Assembly: GCF_003628435.1 (NCBI RefSeq)
Contig: NZ_RBZN01000012.1
Coordinates: forward strand, 1-64,000
Reading direction: 5' to 3'
DNA from: Ureibacillus endophyticus
Lineage (GTDB): Bacteria; Bacillota; Bacilli; Bacillales_A; Planococcaceae
Length of the DNA: 64,000 nucleotides
Each line of letters begins with the position of its first letter. The stretch's first letter is position 1. The notes below the pieces were generated by a model. It had not been told where the DNA came from and ran no database searches. It saw nothing but the letters and a program-made list of their open reading frames with translations. This document shows, piece after piece, positions 1-7,336 of the stretch. The translations under genes and the position numbers were made by a program.

Positions 1-21
1 ACAAGAAAGCAATGGACGTTA

Positions 22-57
22 AAAAAGATGACTCCGGCAGCCTACCGAAGTCATCTT
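22..57 (-). terminator. Intrinsic terminator downstream of wecC
   Basis: Arms at 25-33 and 49-57 (AAGATGACT/AGTCATCTT) are extended by an inner CGG/CCG pair. On the minus strand a run of six T follows the stem. It lies about 90 bases past the wecC stop, so it probably ends that transcript. Confidence 0.75.
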
Positions 58-147
58 ATTGCGGCTTAAACACAACTATATCCCTTTTTATTAAACTGTC
101 TATAAAATAGGGTTCAGTTCATACTGAACAATCATGCATTCTTCTAT

Positions 148-1419
148 TTATTTATTTTTCGCGTCCCCTAATAGATGGAACTGGAATCCTGCTTCTTGCC
201 ATGCTTCTCGGTTTAAGCAGTTTTTCGTATCAAAGACAATTTTGTTTTCCGCGCTAATTGTTAATGGATTTAATGTTTTAAATTCATTGTGATCCGTTAA
301 CACAACGATAATGTTCGCTTCTTTAGTCGCTTCTTCTAAACTTTGTGTTTGAGTTTCATGTTTGTTCTCTTTAATATGTGGATCATACGAAACAACTTCT
401 AATCCTAGATGTTGTAACTGTTCAATTACTTCCACAGATGGACTTTCACGCATATCATCTACGTTTCCTTTAAATGCTAGTCCAAGTACCGCTACTTTTC
501 CGCCAGCAATTTTATTACGATTTAAGATGCTTTGAGTTTTTTGAGCAGTGAATGCTGGCATACTGTCATTTGTATTACGAGACATATGAATGATTTGCGC
601 CTTTTCTCCTCCAAGTTCTACTAAGAACCATGGATCTACTGCGATACAGTGTCCGCCTACACCTGGTCCTGGGAAGTGAACATTTACACGTGGATGGAAG
701 TTTGCAAATTTGATTGCTTCCCAGATGTTTACATCTAACACTTCAGCCATTTTTGCTAATTCATTGGCAAAAGCAATGTTCACGTCACGGTATGTGTTTT
801 CCATTACTTTTACTAATTCTGCAGTTGTCGCATCTGTTAAATGAATCGTTCCTTTTACAAATGTTTCATAAAGTTCTTTTGTTAATTCAGCAGATTTTTT
901 GTTAATCCCACCAACAATACGATCGTTGTTCACTAACTCTTCAAAAATACGTCCAGGAATAACGCGCTCTGGAGAATGGGCAACATAAATATCTGTTCCA
1001 ATTTCAAGACCTGTTTTCACTAATTCAGGAATCATAATTCGCTCAACTGTTTTTGGTGGTACTGTTGATTCTAGAATCACTAAATTTCCTTTTTTCACGA
1101 AAGGCACAATTGATGCCGTAGCTTGGCGTACATATTCTAAGTTTGCTGTTTTATCAGGATTAATTGGTGAAGGAACGGCCACAATAAATACGTCTGCTTC
1201 CACTGGTGTCGTAGATGCTGTTAAGAAACCTTCATCAACTGCTTGGTTTAAACGCTCCTGCAAGCCTGTTTCTTCAATGTGTAATTTTTTCTCTTGAATG
1301 CTTCGAACGGCTGCAGGATTTACATCAACACCATGCACCTTCACACCGTGGTTTGCAAACATAACTGCTGTTGGCAATCCAATATATCCTAAACCAACAA
1401 CACAAACTGTCTTTGTCAT
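148..1419 (-). CDS. wecC: UDP-N-acetyl-D-mannosamine dehydrogenase (WecC-type nucleotide sugar dehydrogenase)
   Basis: A cytosolic NAD-dependent enzyme that should oxidise UDP-ManNAc to UDP-ManNAcA, a precursor for wall or surface polysaccharide. The N-terminus has a Rossmann glycine motif (GLGYIGLPTA, about residues 9-18). The active-site cysteine is Cys258 in GGHCIAVDP, the form typical of the WecC branch rather than of UDP-glucose dehydrogenases. Length (423 aa) is normal for the family. The ATG start has a GAAAGGAAG ribosome site upstream. The enzyme that would supply its substrate, the UDP-GlcNAc 2-epimerase WecB, is encoded 27 kb away at 28671-29792 rather than adjacent. The gene stands alone between a terminator and a 580-base gap. 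Exact substrate is inferred from family resemblance. Confidence 0.88.
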   Translation of the reverse strand: MTKTVCVVGLGYIGLPTAVMFANHGVKVHGVDVNPAAVRSIQEKKLHIEETGLQERLNQAVDEGFLTASTTPVEADVFIVAVPSPINPDKTANLEYVRQATASIVPFVKKGNLVILESTVPPKTVERIMIPELVKTGLEIGTDIYVAHSPERVIPGRIFEELVNNDRIVGGINKKSAELTKELYETFVKGTIHLTDATTAELVKVMENTYRDVNIAFANELAKMAEVLDVNIWEAIKFANFHPRVNVHFPGPGVGGHCIAVDPWFLVELGGEKAQIIHMSRNTNDSMPAFTAQKTQSILNRNKIAGGKVAVLGLAFKGNVDDMRESPSVEVIEQLQHLGLEVVSYDPHIKENKHETQTQSLEEATKEANIIVVLTDHNEFKTLNPLTISAENKIVFDTKNCLNREAWQEAGFQFHLLGDAKNK

Positions 1420-1696
1420 AATCTTCGTTACTTCCTTTCAACTTCGAGAACGAGTGTGGTTATATTCAATACATCATTATATCATCTTCGAGCAGTTTCT
1501 TTTTAAAATGTCCACATACTGTGAATTTATGCAAATCACAGAACACGCCTATCTACTCGATTTATATGCTAGCATTCTATTTGGATGAACGCTTCTACAA
1601 TCTCGCATTATAGTATACAACTTTCATGAGGTTCTGTGAAATGAAAATCTTAAGAATGAAGTTTTTGCTAATTGTTTTGTGTAGATAATCAGTTAT

Positions 1697-1832
1697 CTTG
1701 TGCGCTTAACAATCAGTTTTGTGCGTATCGTGACTTAACTTGTGCACTTAGTATTACTACTTGTGCACATACTACTCCTCTTGTGCACTTAGCCTAACAT
1801 CTAGTGCACTTACTTCCTCTCTTGTGCGCTTA
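1697..1832. repeat. Intergenic array A, seven copies of a CTTGTGCRCTTA-like core at 20-21 bp spacing
   Basis: Core starts are at 1697, 1718, 1739, 1760, 1780, 1801 and 1821, giving spacings of 21, 21, 21, 20, 21 and 20. The core is 12 bases (CTTGTGCACTTA or CTTGTGCGCTTA with few changes) and the intervening 8-9 bases are unrelated to each other. On the minus strand stretches read as LSAQxxx heptads, but the 20-base spacings and stop codons break the frame. Arrays with the same period but other cores occur at 29859 and 42470. Confidence 0.85.
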
Positions 1833-1850
1833 GCCACCCAACGGGTATTC

Positions 1851-1979
1851 TCACTTCTTATCTGGTCTATTTAATGTCAATTCAAAACGACTCGTATTAG
1901 TTGCACCTGTTCTCTTTAGACTATTTGCCTTTATTATTCGCACTGCCTCGAATCGGTTTCTTAATTGCAAAAAGTTCAT
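1851..1979 (-). other. Possible 42-codon ORF or gene remnant next to array A
   Basis: A minus-strand ATG frame of 42 codons ends in a lysine-rich LTLNRPDKK tail, with its TGA about 20 bases before the first copy of array A on that strand. The frame stays open upstream of the ATG back to the end of the NERD gene. There is only a weak AAAGAAG ribosome site. The peptide composition looks protein-like (basic, few rare residues), but I do not recognise it. It could be a remnant or a chance frame. Apart from this and array A, nothing else is evident in the 1420-1999 gap. Confidence 0.3.
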
Positions 1980-2001
1980 TGCTTCTTTAGAGGAAATTGT
2001 C

Positions 2002-2802
2002 TTACTGATTAAGCATGTAATAATCTTTTAATGCTTGCATATGGGCAGATATATTATTTTTTTTGCATTTTGGGCAACTCCATGTTCTTAACGTTCTACT
2101 CATTGGAATGGTTCCACAGTATGGACATTCTACCCCTTTGAGAATCCACTCTTTATTAATTTCGTAATAATCACATAGAGGAAATGGTTCCCATGGTTCT
2201 AAATGATGCATTATTAGTTTTCCTACATGATGTGGACTTACGATGTTTTTATTAATTGGAAGTGACCAAATATATTGAATAATTTCACGCCCGATTAAAA
2301 GAGAGTATTTCTCAGGTGGCAGCTTAATGATCGCATTATTAAAGGGGAAAATAATTGCACAATAAATGGGCATACGAATTCCTTTATTCAAAAGCAACGA
2401 ATGGAGACCGAATTGATATTGCTTTAGCTGTACTTCAGGACTTCCAAACACTTCTTCAGTTCCATCCTCCTTTATTCTAATAAGCTGTTTCGGATTACTA
2501 TTAAAAGATAACACACCCCGAATATTTTTAACTTCTAAAATTAAGCACCAACTAGGAGAAATAAAGAGGATATCTATTTGAGTCTGTACGTTTGATGTAA
2601 ATGCTACGTTGTGGAGTATCACCGTATTTTCAGGTAACCTGTTCATTTCAAATAATGATAGTAAGTACTGCTCACCATGCTCACCCGCTTCGTGTTTATT
2701 CAGTTCATCAACAATAATGGGGAATTTTTCACATCTTTGATTTAATCGCTTTTTTAGTGCAGTAAGACCTAACGTTAAATTACTTGGTTCAAACCCTTTC
2801 AA
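2002..2802 (-). CDS. NERD-domain protein with C-terminal zinc ribbon
   Basis: The NERD (nuclease-related) domain spans roughly residues 35-150. Visible core motifs are GEHGEQYLL followed by QIDILFIS and LILEVKN, the acidic and lysine pattern shared with PD-(D/E)XK-like folds. The C-terminus has two CxxC pairs (CPYCG and CPKCK), a zinc ribbon as in other NERD proteins. A function in DNA processing is suggested by the fold only. The chosen TTG start (about 266 aa) has an AGGAG six bases upstream; a GTG at 2820 is an alternative giving 272 aa. It is monocistronic, with no clear partner. Confidence 0.75.
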   Translation of the reverse strand: MKGFEPSNLTLGLTALKKRLNQRCEKFPIIVDELNKHEAGEHGEQYLLSLFEMNRLPENTVILHNVAFTSNVQTQIDILFISPSWCLILEVKNIRGVLSFNSNPKQLIRIKEDGTEEVFGSPEVQLKQYQFGLHSLLLNKGIRMPIYCAIIFPFNNAIIKLPPEKYSLLIGREIIQYIWSLPINKNIVSPHHVGKLIMHHLEPWEPFPLCDYYEINKEWILKGVECPYCGTIPMSRTLRTWSCPKCKKNNISAHMQALKDYYMLNQ

Positions 2803-2896
2803 AATCACTCCTACATTCACCTACCCCGTTTTTGCTATTAAATTATCAAACAAATCCACAGTTGTGAATGCGTTTACAAAAACATCCATGTAAATG

Positions 2897-2925
2897 TAAA
2901 AAACTCACTTCCAAAAGTGAGTTTT
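2897..2925 (-). terminator. Intrinsic terminator overlapping the flagellin stop codon
   Basis: AAAACTCACTT and AAGTGAGTTTT arms (2900-2910 and 2915-2925) enclose a four-base loop, with a T run on the minus strand. The stem overlaps the TAA of the flagellin gene, so termination is immediate. Confidence 0.85.
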
Positions 2926-3748
2926 AGTCGTTTTTCAATAGCATGAGAACAGATTGGGCTTGTTGCATATGAAGTGCGAGGATGTATTGGCTTGCTTGTA
3001 GGAGGATGCTGGCTTTTGTGTAGTTCATCATTTCTTTGGCAATGTCGGCATCACGGATACGGGATTCAGCTGCTGTTAGGTTTTCGGCGGTATTTACATT
3101 ATTGTTGTACGCATGCTCCATTCGGTTTTGATATGCTCCAAGTCGAGATCGCTCAGATGACACTAGCTTCAAAGCGCCATCCAGTTCTCCAATGGTCTTG
3201 TCCGCATTTTCTCGAGTCAAAATATCGGAATCCTCAATACCGAGCTTCGTACTATCCATCCCACCAATGTAAATATCAATTGTTTGACCAGCATTAGCAC
3301 CCACTTGAATTTTTAATGGGTCCTTTTCATAATCCCCATTTAATAATTTTCGTGTGTTAAACTCCGAATCTGTAGCTGTTCTCGTAATCTCTTCCTTTAA
3401 TTGCTGAAATTCAATGTTGATTTGCTTTCGATCTTCGTCTGTCAGGGTATCGTTTGCAGCTTGTACAGCTAATTCACGCATGCGTTGGATCATGGCGTGT
3501 GTTTCGTTTAGTGCTCCTTCAGCAGTTTGCACGAGGGATATGCCATCTTGAATATTTTTTGCTGCCATATTAAGTCCCCGAATTTGCGCACGCATTTTTT
3601 CAGAAATGGCTAAACCAGCTGGGTCGTCTGCCGCGCTATTAATTCGGTACCCAGTAGATATTCGCATTAGAGCTTGATTTGCGGAATACCAGTTGCGATT
3701 CATATTATTTAGTATCGACATCCCAGTAGACCACCATTGTCCAAGCAT
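2924..3748 (-). CDS. Atypical short flagellin
   Basis: Filament subunit homologue of 274 aa. The conserved N-terminal core is recognisable (RISTGYRINSAADDPAGLAI and QIRGLNMAAKNIQDGISLVQ), as is the C-terminal D0/D1 region (RIRDADIAKEMMNYTKASIL and QSVLMLLK). The central variable domain is almost absent. The extreme N-terminus is unusual: it begins MLGQWWSTGMSILNN instead of the MRINxNI start expected for Hag, with tryptophans in the D0 helix region. The start was set at the ATG preceded by AAAGGGGG at eight bases. It is a single gene, far from any other flagellar gene in the window except flhO/flhP at 13.5-15.2 kb. It is likely a secondary flagellin or the main one of a minimal filament. Confidence 0.85.
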   Translation of the reverse strand: MLGQWWSTGMSILNNMNRNWYSANQALMRISTGYRINSAADDPAGLAISEKMRAQIRGLNMAAKNIQDGISLVQTAEGALNETHAMIQRMRELAVQAANDTLTDEDRKQINIEFQQLKEEITRTATDSEFNTRKLLNGDYEKDPLKIQVGANAGQTIDIYIGGMDSTKLGIEDSDILTRENADKTIGELDGALKLVSSERSRLGAYQNRMEHAYNNNVNTAENLTAAESRIRDADIAKEMMNYTKASILLQASQYILALHMQQAQSVLMLLKND

Positions 3749-3854
3749 GTGGAATCCCCCTTTATTTATTTTATCGGTCAAAATCAAAACAATTTCCATA
3801 ATTTGCGTTTAATTTTCCAATCCATTGGAAATGCTTCTTATAGGAGGGAGACGA

Positions 3855-3971
3855 ATGAAGGATTTAAAACGACTGTCCTTTTCAAAAGAGGATTGTATTC
3901 TAGGAATTATCGGCTCTGGAATTGTAATGATCATCATCCAACTCTTTGTTAATTCGAATTTTTTTATCTGA
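3855..3971 (+). CDS. Small membrane protein, 38 aa, unrecognised
   Basis: This short ORF begins with ATG after a textbook AGGAGG at 3842-3847. It encodes a basic N-terminus (MKDLKRLSFSKED) and one hydrophobic segment of about 20 residues (IIGSGIVMIIIQLFV), then ends at TGA. A strong terminator lies about 45 bases downstream at 4015-4057 on the same strand, making a complete small transcription unit between two minus-strand genes. I do not recognise the family. A single-pass membrane peptide is the only inference supported. Its strong ribosome site and dedicated terminator argue that it is real. Confidence 0.65.
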   Translation: MKDLKRLSFSKEDCILGIIGSGIVMIIIQLFVNSNFFI

Positions 3972-4014
3972 ACTGTATCTCGAAACTCTCCCTTCCTCCT
4001 CCCCTAAAAAATTT

Positions 4015-4057
4015 AAGCACCTTCGATTATCAACCAAATCGAGGGTGCTTATTTTTT
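4015..4057 (+). terminator. Intrinsic terminator after the 38-aa ORF
   Basis: Arms 4015-4028 and 4037-4050 pair over 14 bases with one G-T pair. T-rich sequence (ATTTTTT) follows on the plus strand. Confidence 0.85.
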
Positions 4058-4117
4058 GTGACTATTCATGATGTCTATCCTCCGTTGTCATATGCGATCT
4101 TGTTGTAGAATACATTG

Positions 4118-4588
4118 TTATGCCCAATTCATTTTTGCCTTTTCATCAAGAAGTTGATAGAATCGCTTTTCATCTCGCTGTTCTAAAGCCTCATCAATTA
4201 GACGGTTAATATTATCTTCTTCAAATCGACGAATTAGCTTTTGCACTTCGGATACTTCCTCATCTTTCGGTAAGAGATTGATTGTTTCTTCGTGGGTTGA
4301 GGCTTTATCCAAAATTGGTGATAAATGCTCATGCACATTCGATATCAGAAGTAACTGATACAATGGCATTCTAATAAAACGATTTCCGCGCTGGAAAACA
4401 AAAATTTCCGATAAATTTTCGATTTGCTTCGTTTCTAAGTTGACAATCATCTCTTTTCCTTCCACCGGCACAAAATGGTAAAGCTCATCATCTTTTACAA
4501 TTGAAAAATACTGGTACGCAAAAACGAGACGTAGGTTTTTGCCAGTTACTTTCGTGTAAAAAGGTTTCATAAATTGCACTTGAATCAT
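4118..4588 (-). CDS. IDEAL-domain protein
   Basis: 156 aa. The last ~40 residues match the IDEAL motif region (RLIDEALEQRDEKRFYQLLD), a short helical domain found in Bacillales proteins such as YpiB. The N-terminal ~110 residues, rich in beta-type sequence, are not recognised. ATG start with GGAGGGG six bases upstream. Function of IDEAL proteins is poorly defined, and the context (flagellin upstream, hypotheticals downstream) adds nothing specific. Confidence 0.65.
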   Translation of the reverse strand: MIQVQFMKPFYTKVTGKNLRLVFAYQYFSIVKDDELYHFVPVEGKEMIVNLETKQIENLSEIFVFQRGNRFIRMPLYQLLLISNVHEHLSPILDKASTHEETINLLPKDEEVSEVQKLIRRFEEDNINRLIDEALEQRDEKRFYQLLDEKAKMNWA

Positions 4589-4718
4589 CCAATCCCCTCC
4601 TCAATCTCTTAGGGTTTCATGAAGTATATGAGCCTCTGTAATGTATTATACGTTTCTCCCTTCTTATTAATGCTATATTCCCCATACTTTTCTTGTTTCA
4701 AACGAAATCTTTTAAAAT

Positions 4719-5045
4719 TTATACCTCTCGATTCCGCCGTCTCTTACCTCGTTTTAAGAAATACATTTGTGACGTTGGTGAGGTATGAATGGTTAAAGCA
4801 TTTAAAATATTTATAACAGCTTTGGGATCATTTTTCATTAATTGAATATGTAATTTCCCTTTCTGAAAATCAAAAATTAATTTCTCATATGAGTATCCAT
4901 TGATTTCAATTTTTCCAATTTCTTCGTACACATTACATGACGAGTACAGAAGTCGCCTCTGCACAGAATTTTCAAAAATCGTAAGCGTCCATTGAAATGC
5001 AGAGTAATTGTTCGTCACCGGAATTGAAACTTCAACCATCGCCAA
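4719..5045 (-). CDS. Hypothetical protein, 108 aa
   Basis: Begins with TTG at 5045, which has GGGGG eight bases upstream; the nearby ATG at 5039 is too far from that site. The protein is predicted mostly beta/alpha with a strongly basic C-terminal tail (LKRGKRRRNREV). No signal peptide or membrane segment is visible. It is divergently placed to the XRE regulator at 5179, with a ~130-base shared upstream region. I do not recognise a family. Confidence 0.55.
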   Translation of the reverse strand: MAMVEVSIPVTNNYSAFQWTLTIFENSVQRRLLYSSCNVYEEIGKIEINGYSYEKLIFDFQKGKLHIQLMKNDPKAVINILNALTIHTSPTSQMYFLKRGKRRRNREV

Positions 5046-5178
5046 TCATCATTCCCCCATTTCAAATTAATTTTCAGTAACCATTGTAATAATTTTCAAG
5101 ATATTTATCAGATTTCCCCTCAATCCGACAAAATTAAAGTATAATTAAGCTAAATTCTGAAAAATGGAGGTCGAGTGA

Positions 5179-5625
5179 ATGAGTTTTGGAAAATCGTTAA
5201 GACAATACCGGGAAAATATGAACATTACCCAGCTCGAAGCTGCTTATCAGTTAGACTTAGTACCGAATACATATTCCAATTACGAACGTTGCAAAAGACC
5301 AATTCCCATTGAATTACTCCCAAAAATTAAAAAAGCGTTTAACATCCCAGATGAACAATTTTTGGACATGCTCCTTAACCAATCCCATCGTCGTAAGAAA
5401 ATGACCGTTGAAAAATTAGCAATACAAACAAAAGAATTGCGTGAACGATATATGATTAGCTTTGGTGAATCTTATTTTGATTTAATTTCCAATACACAAG
5501 AACTCAGGCAATTGTTAGGATTCCTCAATAATTTAGATGATAAAAAGCGTCGGTTATGTTTAAATGCAATCAAATCCATCTTAGTCATTTACAGCGATTT
5601 AGCCGATGAACTTGTAACTGAATAG
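5179..5625 (+). CDS. XRE-family transcriptional regulator
   Basis: 148 aa with an N-terminal Cro/C1-type helix-turn-helix (about residues 4-58: LRQYRENMNITQLEAAYQL, then a recognition helix near NTYSNYERCKRP). The C-terminal ~85 residues are helical and may mediate oligomerisation. ATG preceded by GGAGGTCGAG. It may control itself or the divergent hypothetical gene through the shared intergenic region, which is an inference from layout. A tight stop then a short gap leads to ywqB. Confidence 0.8.
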   Translation: MSFGKSLRQYRENMNITQLEAAYQLDLVPNTYSNYERCKRPIPIELLPKIKKAFNIPDEQFLDMLLNQSHRRKKMTVEKLAIQTKELRERYMISFGESYFDLISNTQELRQLLGFLNNLDDKKRRLCLNAIKSILVIYSDLADELVTE

Positions 5626-5761
5626 TGATGTAAGGCAGTGCAAATTCATGCGCTGCCTTTTTATATTCAATCCTTTTACTTATCATCCCCCCTCATTCAA
5701 GTTATAATGGAGAGAAAGACTTTTTTAAGCGGATATTCCGCAAACTTAAGGAGCGAATAGA

Positions 5762-7336
5762 ATGGCTTTATCAATTTCATCCCTCGCACGTGAGCATGAA
5801 ATTTTTATAAAAGAACAAGTTGAGCAAATTGAACGCGCATTACACCCTTCTGTGACAGAAGATGAAGAATTGGTTCGCCGCGCGTTGTTTGCTGTTCGTA
5901 ACAAGTCCGTTATAATCGGGCGTTATATTCCGTCTAACGGGATTTTATATACACAAGTACAAGATGTTCGACCTACTGAAGTCATCCTTCATTTGCAAAG
6001 CCAAATTATTGTTTGTAATTGTCCCCATGATGGGTGGTGCCGTCATAAGGTGAGCGTTATATTGTCTTTATATCAATATTTAGAGTCTGTCCAAGATTGG
6101 GCAGCGAAATGGAGAGCGAAAAAAGGGGTTAACTTACATCTACTAGCTGCTGAACGGACACCTGAAAATTGGCTAGCAATGGTTGATGAAGTAATGTCAC
6201 ATCTTTTACCAACTGGACGGCAAATTGAACATTATTTAATTTCTACTATTTACGAAAATGCCTATATAAAATTGCGGAAGCATCAACCTTTCGAAAGGGA
6301 ATGGCAACCGATTTATCATCTGTTTATGGAAATAGCAATTTTGAGTAAGCTATGGAAGCATATTTTTCAAACAAATGTAGGAATGAAACAAGAATACTTC
6401 GAGTACTTTATTGATCGTCGATTTGAAGGGATTCAAATTTATGTAAATGAATTAACGGGTAAATCTCGGTTATTTGCAACAGATGTGTTTTTCGACGCTC
6501 TTCAAGTGATGGTACGCGAACTGTTAGTGGATCGAAACACTTATTTTAGTAGGAGATTTAACATCTATTTATTATTTTGGGATTCAATTTTTACTGAAAG
6601 ACGAAGAGCTGAAGAAGAACGAGACGTCTTAGAGGATCTGCAAGAAGTTAGCGACGATGTTCCACTCTCTGATATCCTTAACATTTTTCATATTTTGCTT
6701 AAAAATTATGAAAAGCTAAAGCGTAACTTAGAGGAAATCAACCCTGAGCATTTAGATGTATACTTTGGGCTTGCTAAATTTTCAATATCTAAAAGAGATG
6801 ATGTTGCGAGTGAGTACATTTTAAAATCCATTCTTCCTCTTTTGAGCGATTATATTAATCATTATTTAATGCCTTCTAAACGCCAACTGTCTGTGAAAAG
6901 AATTCATTCATTATACGACAATATTAATTTAACGGAACAAGAAGAAATACTGCTCTATTCTGCTTTCGGTGTTCATGGCGTACAACCTTATTCATCTTTC
7001 TTATTAAAGAAACAACGTTATGAGGAGTGGGTGGCGCTGCATCTTCTTTACCCTTCTTCTATTTCTTATTTAGAAACATGTGGATTAAAGGAAATACTTG
7101 AACACGAACCAGCAGTAACTTTACCTTTATACCATTATTACGCCTTGGAAGAAGTGAATCAAAAATCGCGTATGAATTATAAACAAGCGGTACGTATATG
7201 GAAGATGATGAAATCTGCTGCGAAAAAAAGCGGAAAAGTAAATTATTGGACCGACTATATTCAAACGGTTCGGGAACAGTTTAAACGTTTAAGGGCATTG
7301 CAAGAAGAGTTAGAGAAAGGAAATTTACTTGCATGA
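5762..7336 (+). CDS. ywqB: SWIM zinc-finger protein, partner of the SNF2 helicase
   Basis: 524 aa. The SWIM signature CxCP-x4-CxH is present as CNCPHDGWCRH at about residue 84. The rest is helical and carries no recognised enzymatic motif. The stop overlaps the start of the SNF2 gene by four bases (ATGA), so the two are translationally coupled. The same pair exists in B. subtilis as ywqB-ywqA. SWIM domains bind DNA or protein, so a role as accessory subunit of the helicase is likely. AAGGAG lies ten bases before the ATG. Confidence 0.85.
   Translation: MALSISSLAREHEIFIKEQVEQIERALHPSVTEDEELVRRALFAVRNKSVIIGRYIPSNGILYTQVQDVRPTEVILHLQSQIIVCNCPHDGWCRHKVSVILSLYQYLESVQDWAAKWRAKKGVNLHLLAAERTPENWLAMVDEVMSHLLPTGRQIEHYLISTIYENAYIKLRKHQPFEREWQPIYHLFMEIAILSKLWKHIFQTNVGMKQEYFEYFIDRRFEGIQIYVNELTGKSRLFATDVFFDALQVMVRELLVDRNTYFSRRFNIYLLFWDSIFTERRRAEEERDVLEDLQEVSDDVPLSDILNIFHILLKNYEKLKRNLEEINPEHLDVYFGLAKFSISKRDDVASEYILKSILPLLSDYINHYLMPSKRQLSVKRIHSLYDNINLTEQEEILLYSAFGVHGVQPYSSFLLKKQRYEEWVALHLLYPSSISYLETCGLKEILEHEPAVTLPLYHYYALEEVNQKSRMNYKQAVRIWKMMKSAAKKSGKVNYWTDYIQTVREQFKRLRALQEELEKGNLLA

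Noticed and set aside
1697-1832. CRISPR array
   Set aside because: Repeats are 12 bases with 8-9 base spacers, far too short, and no cas genes are present.
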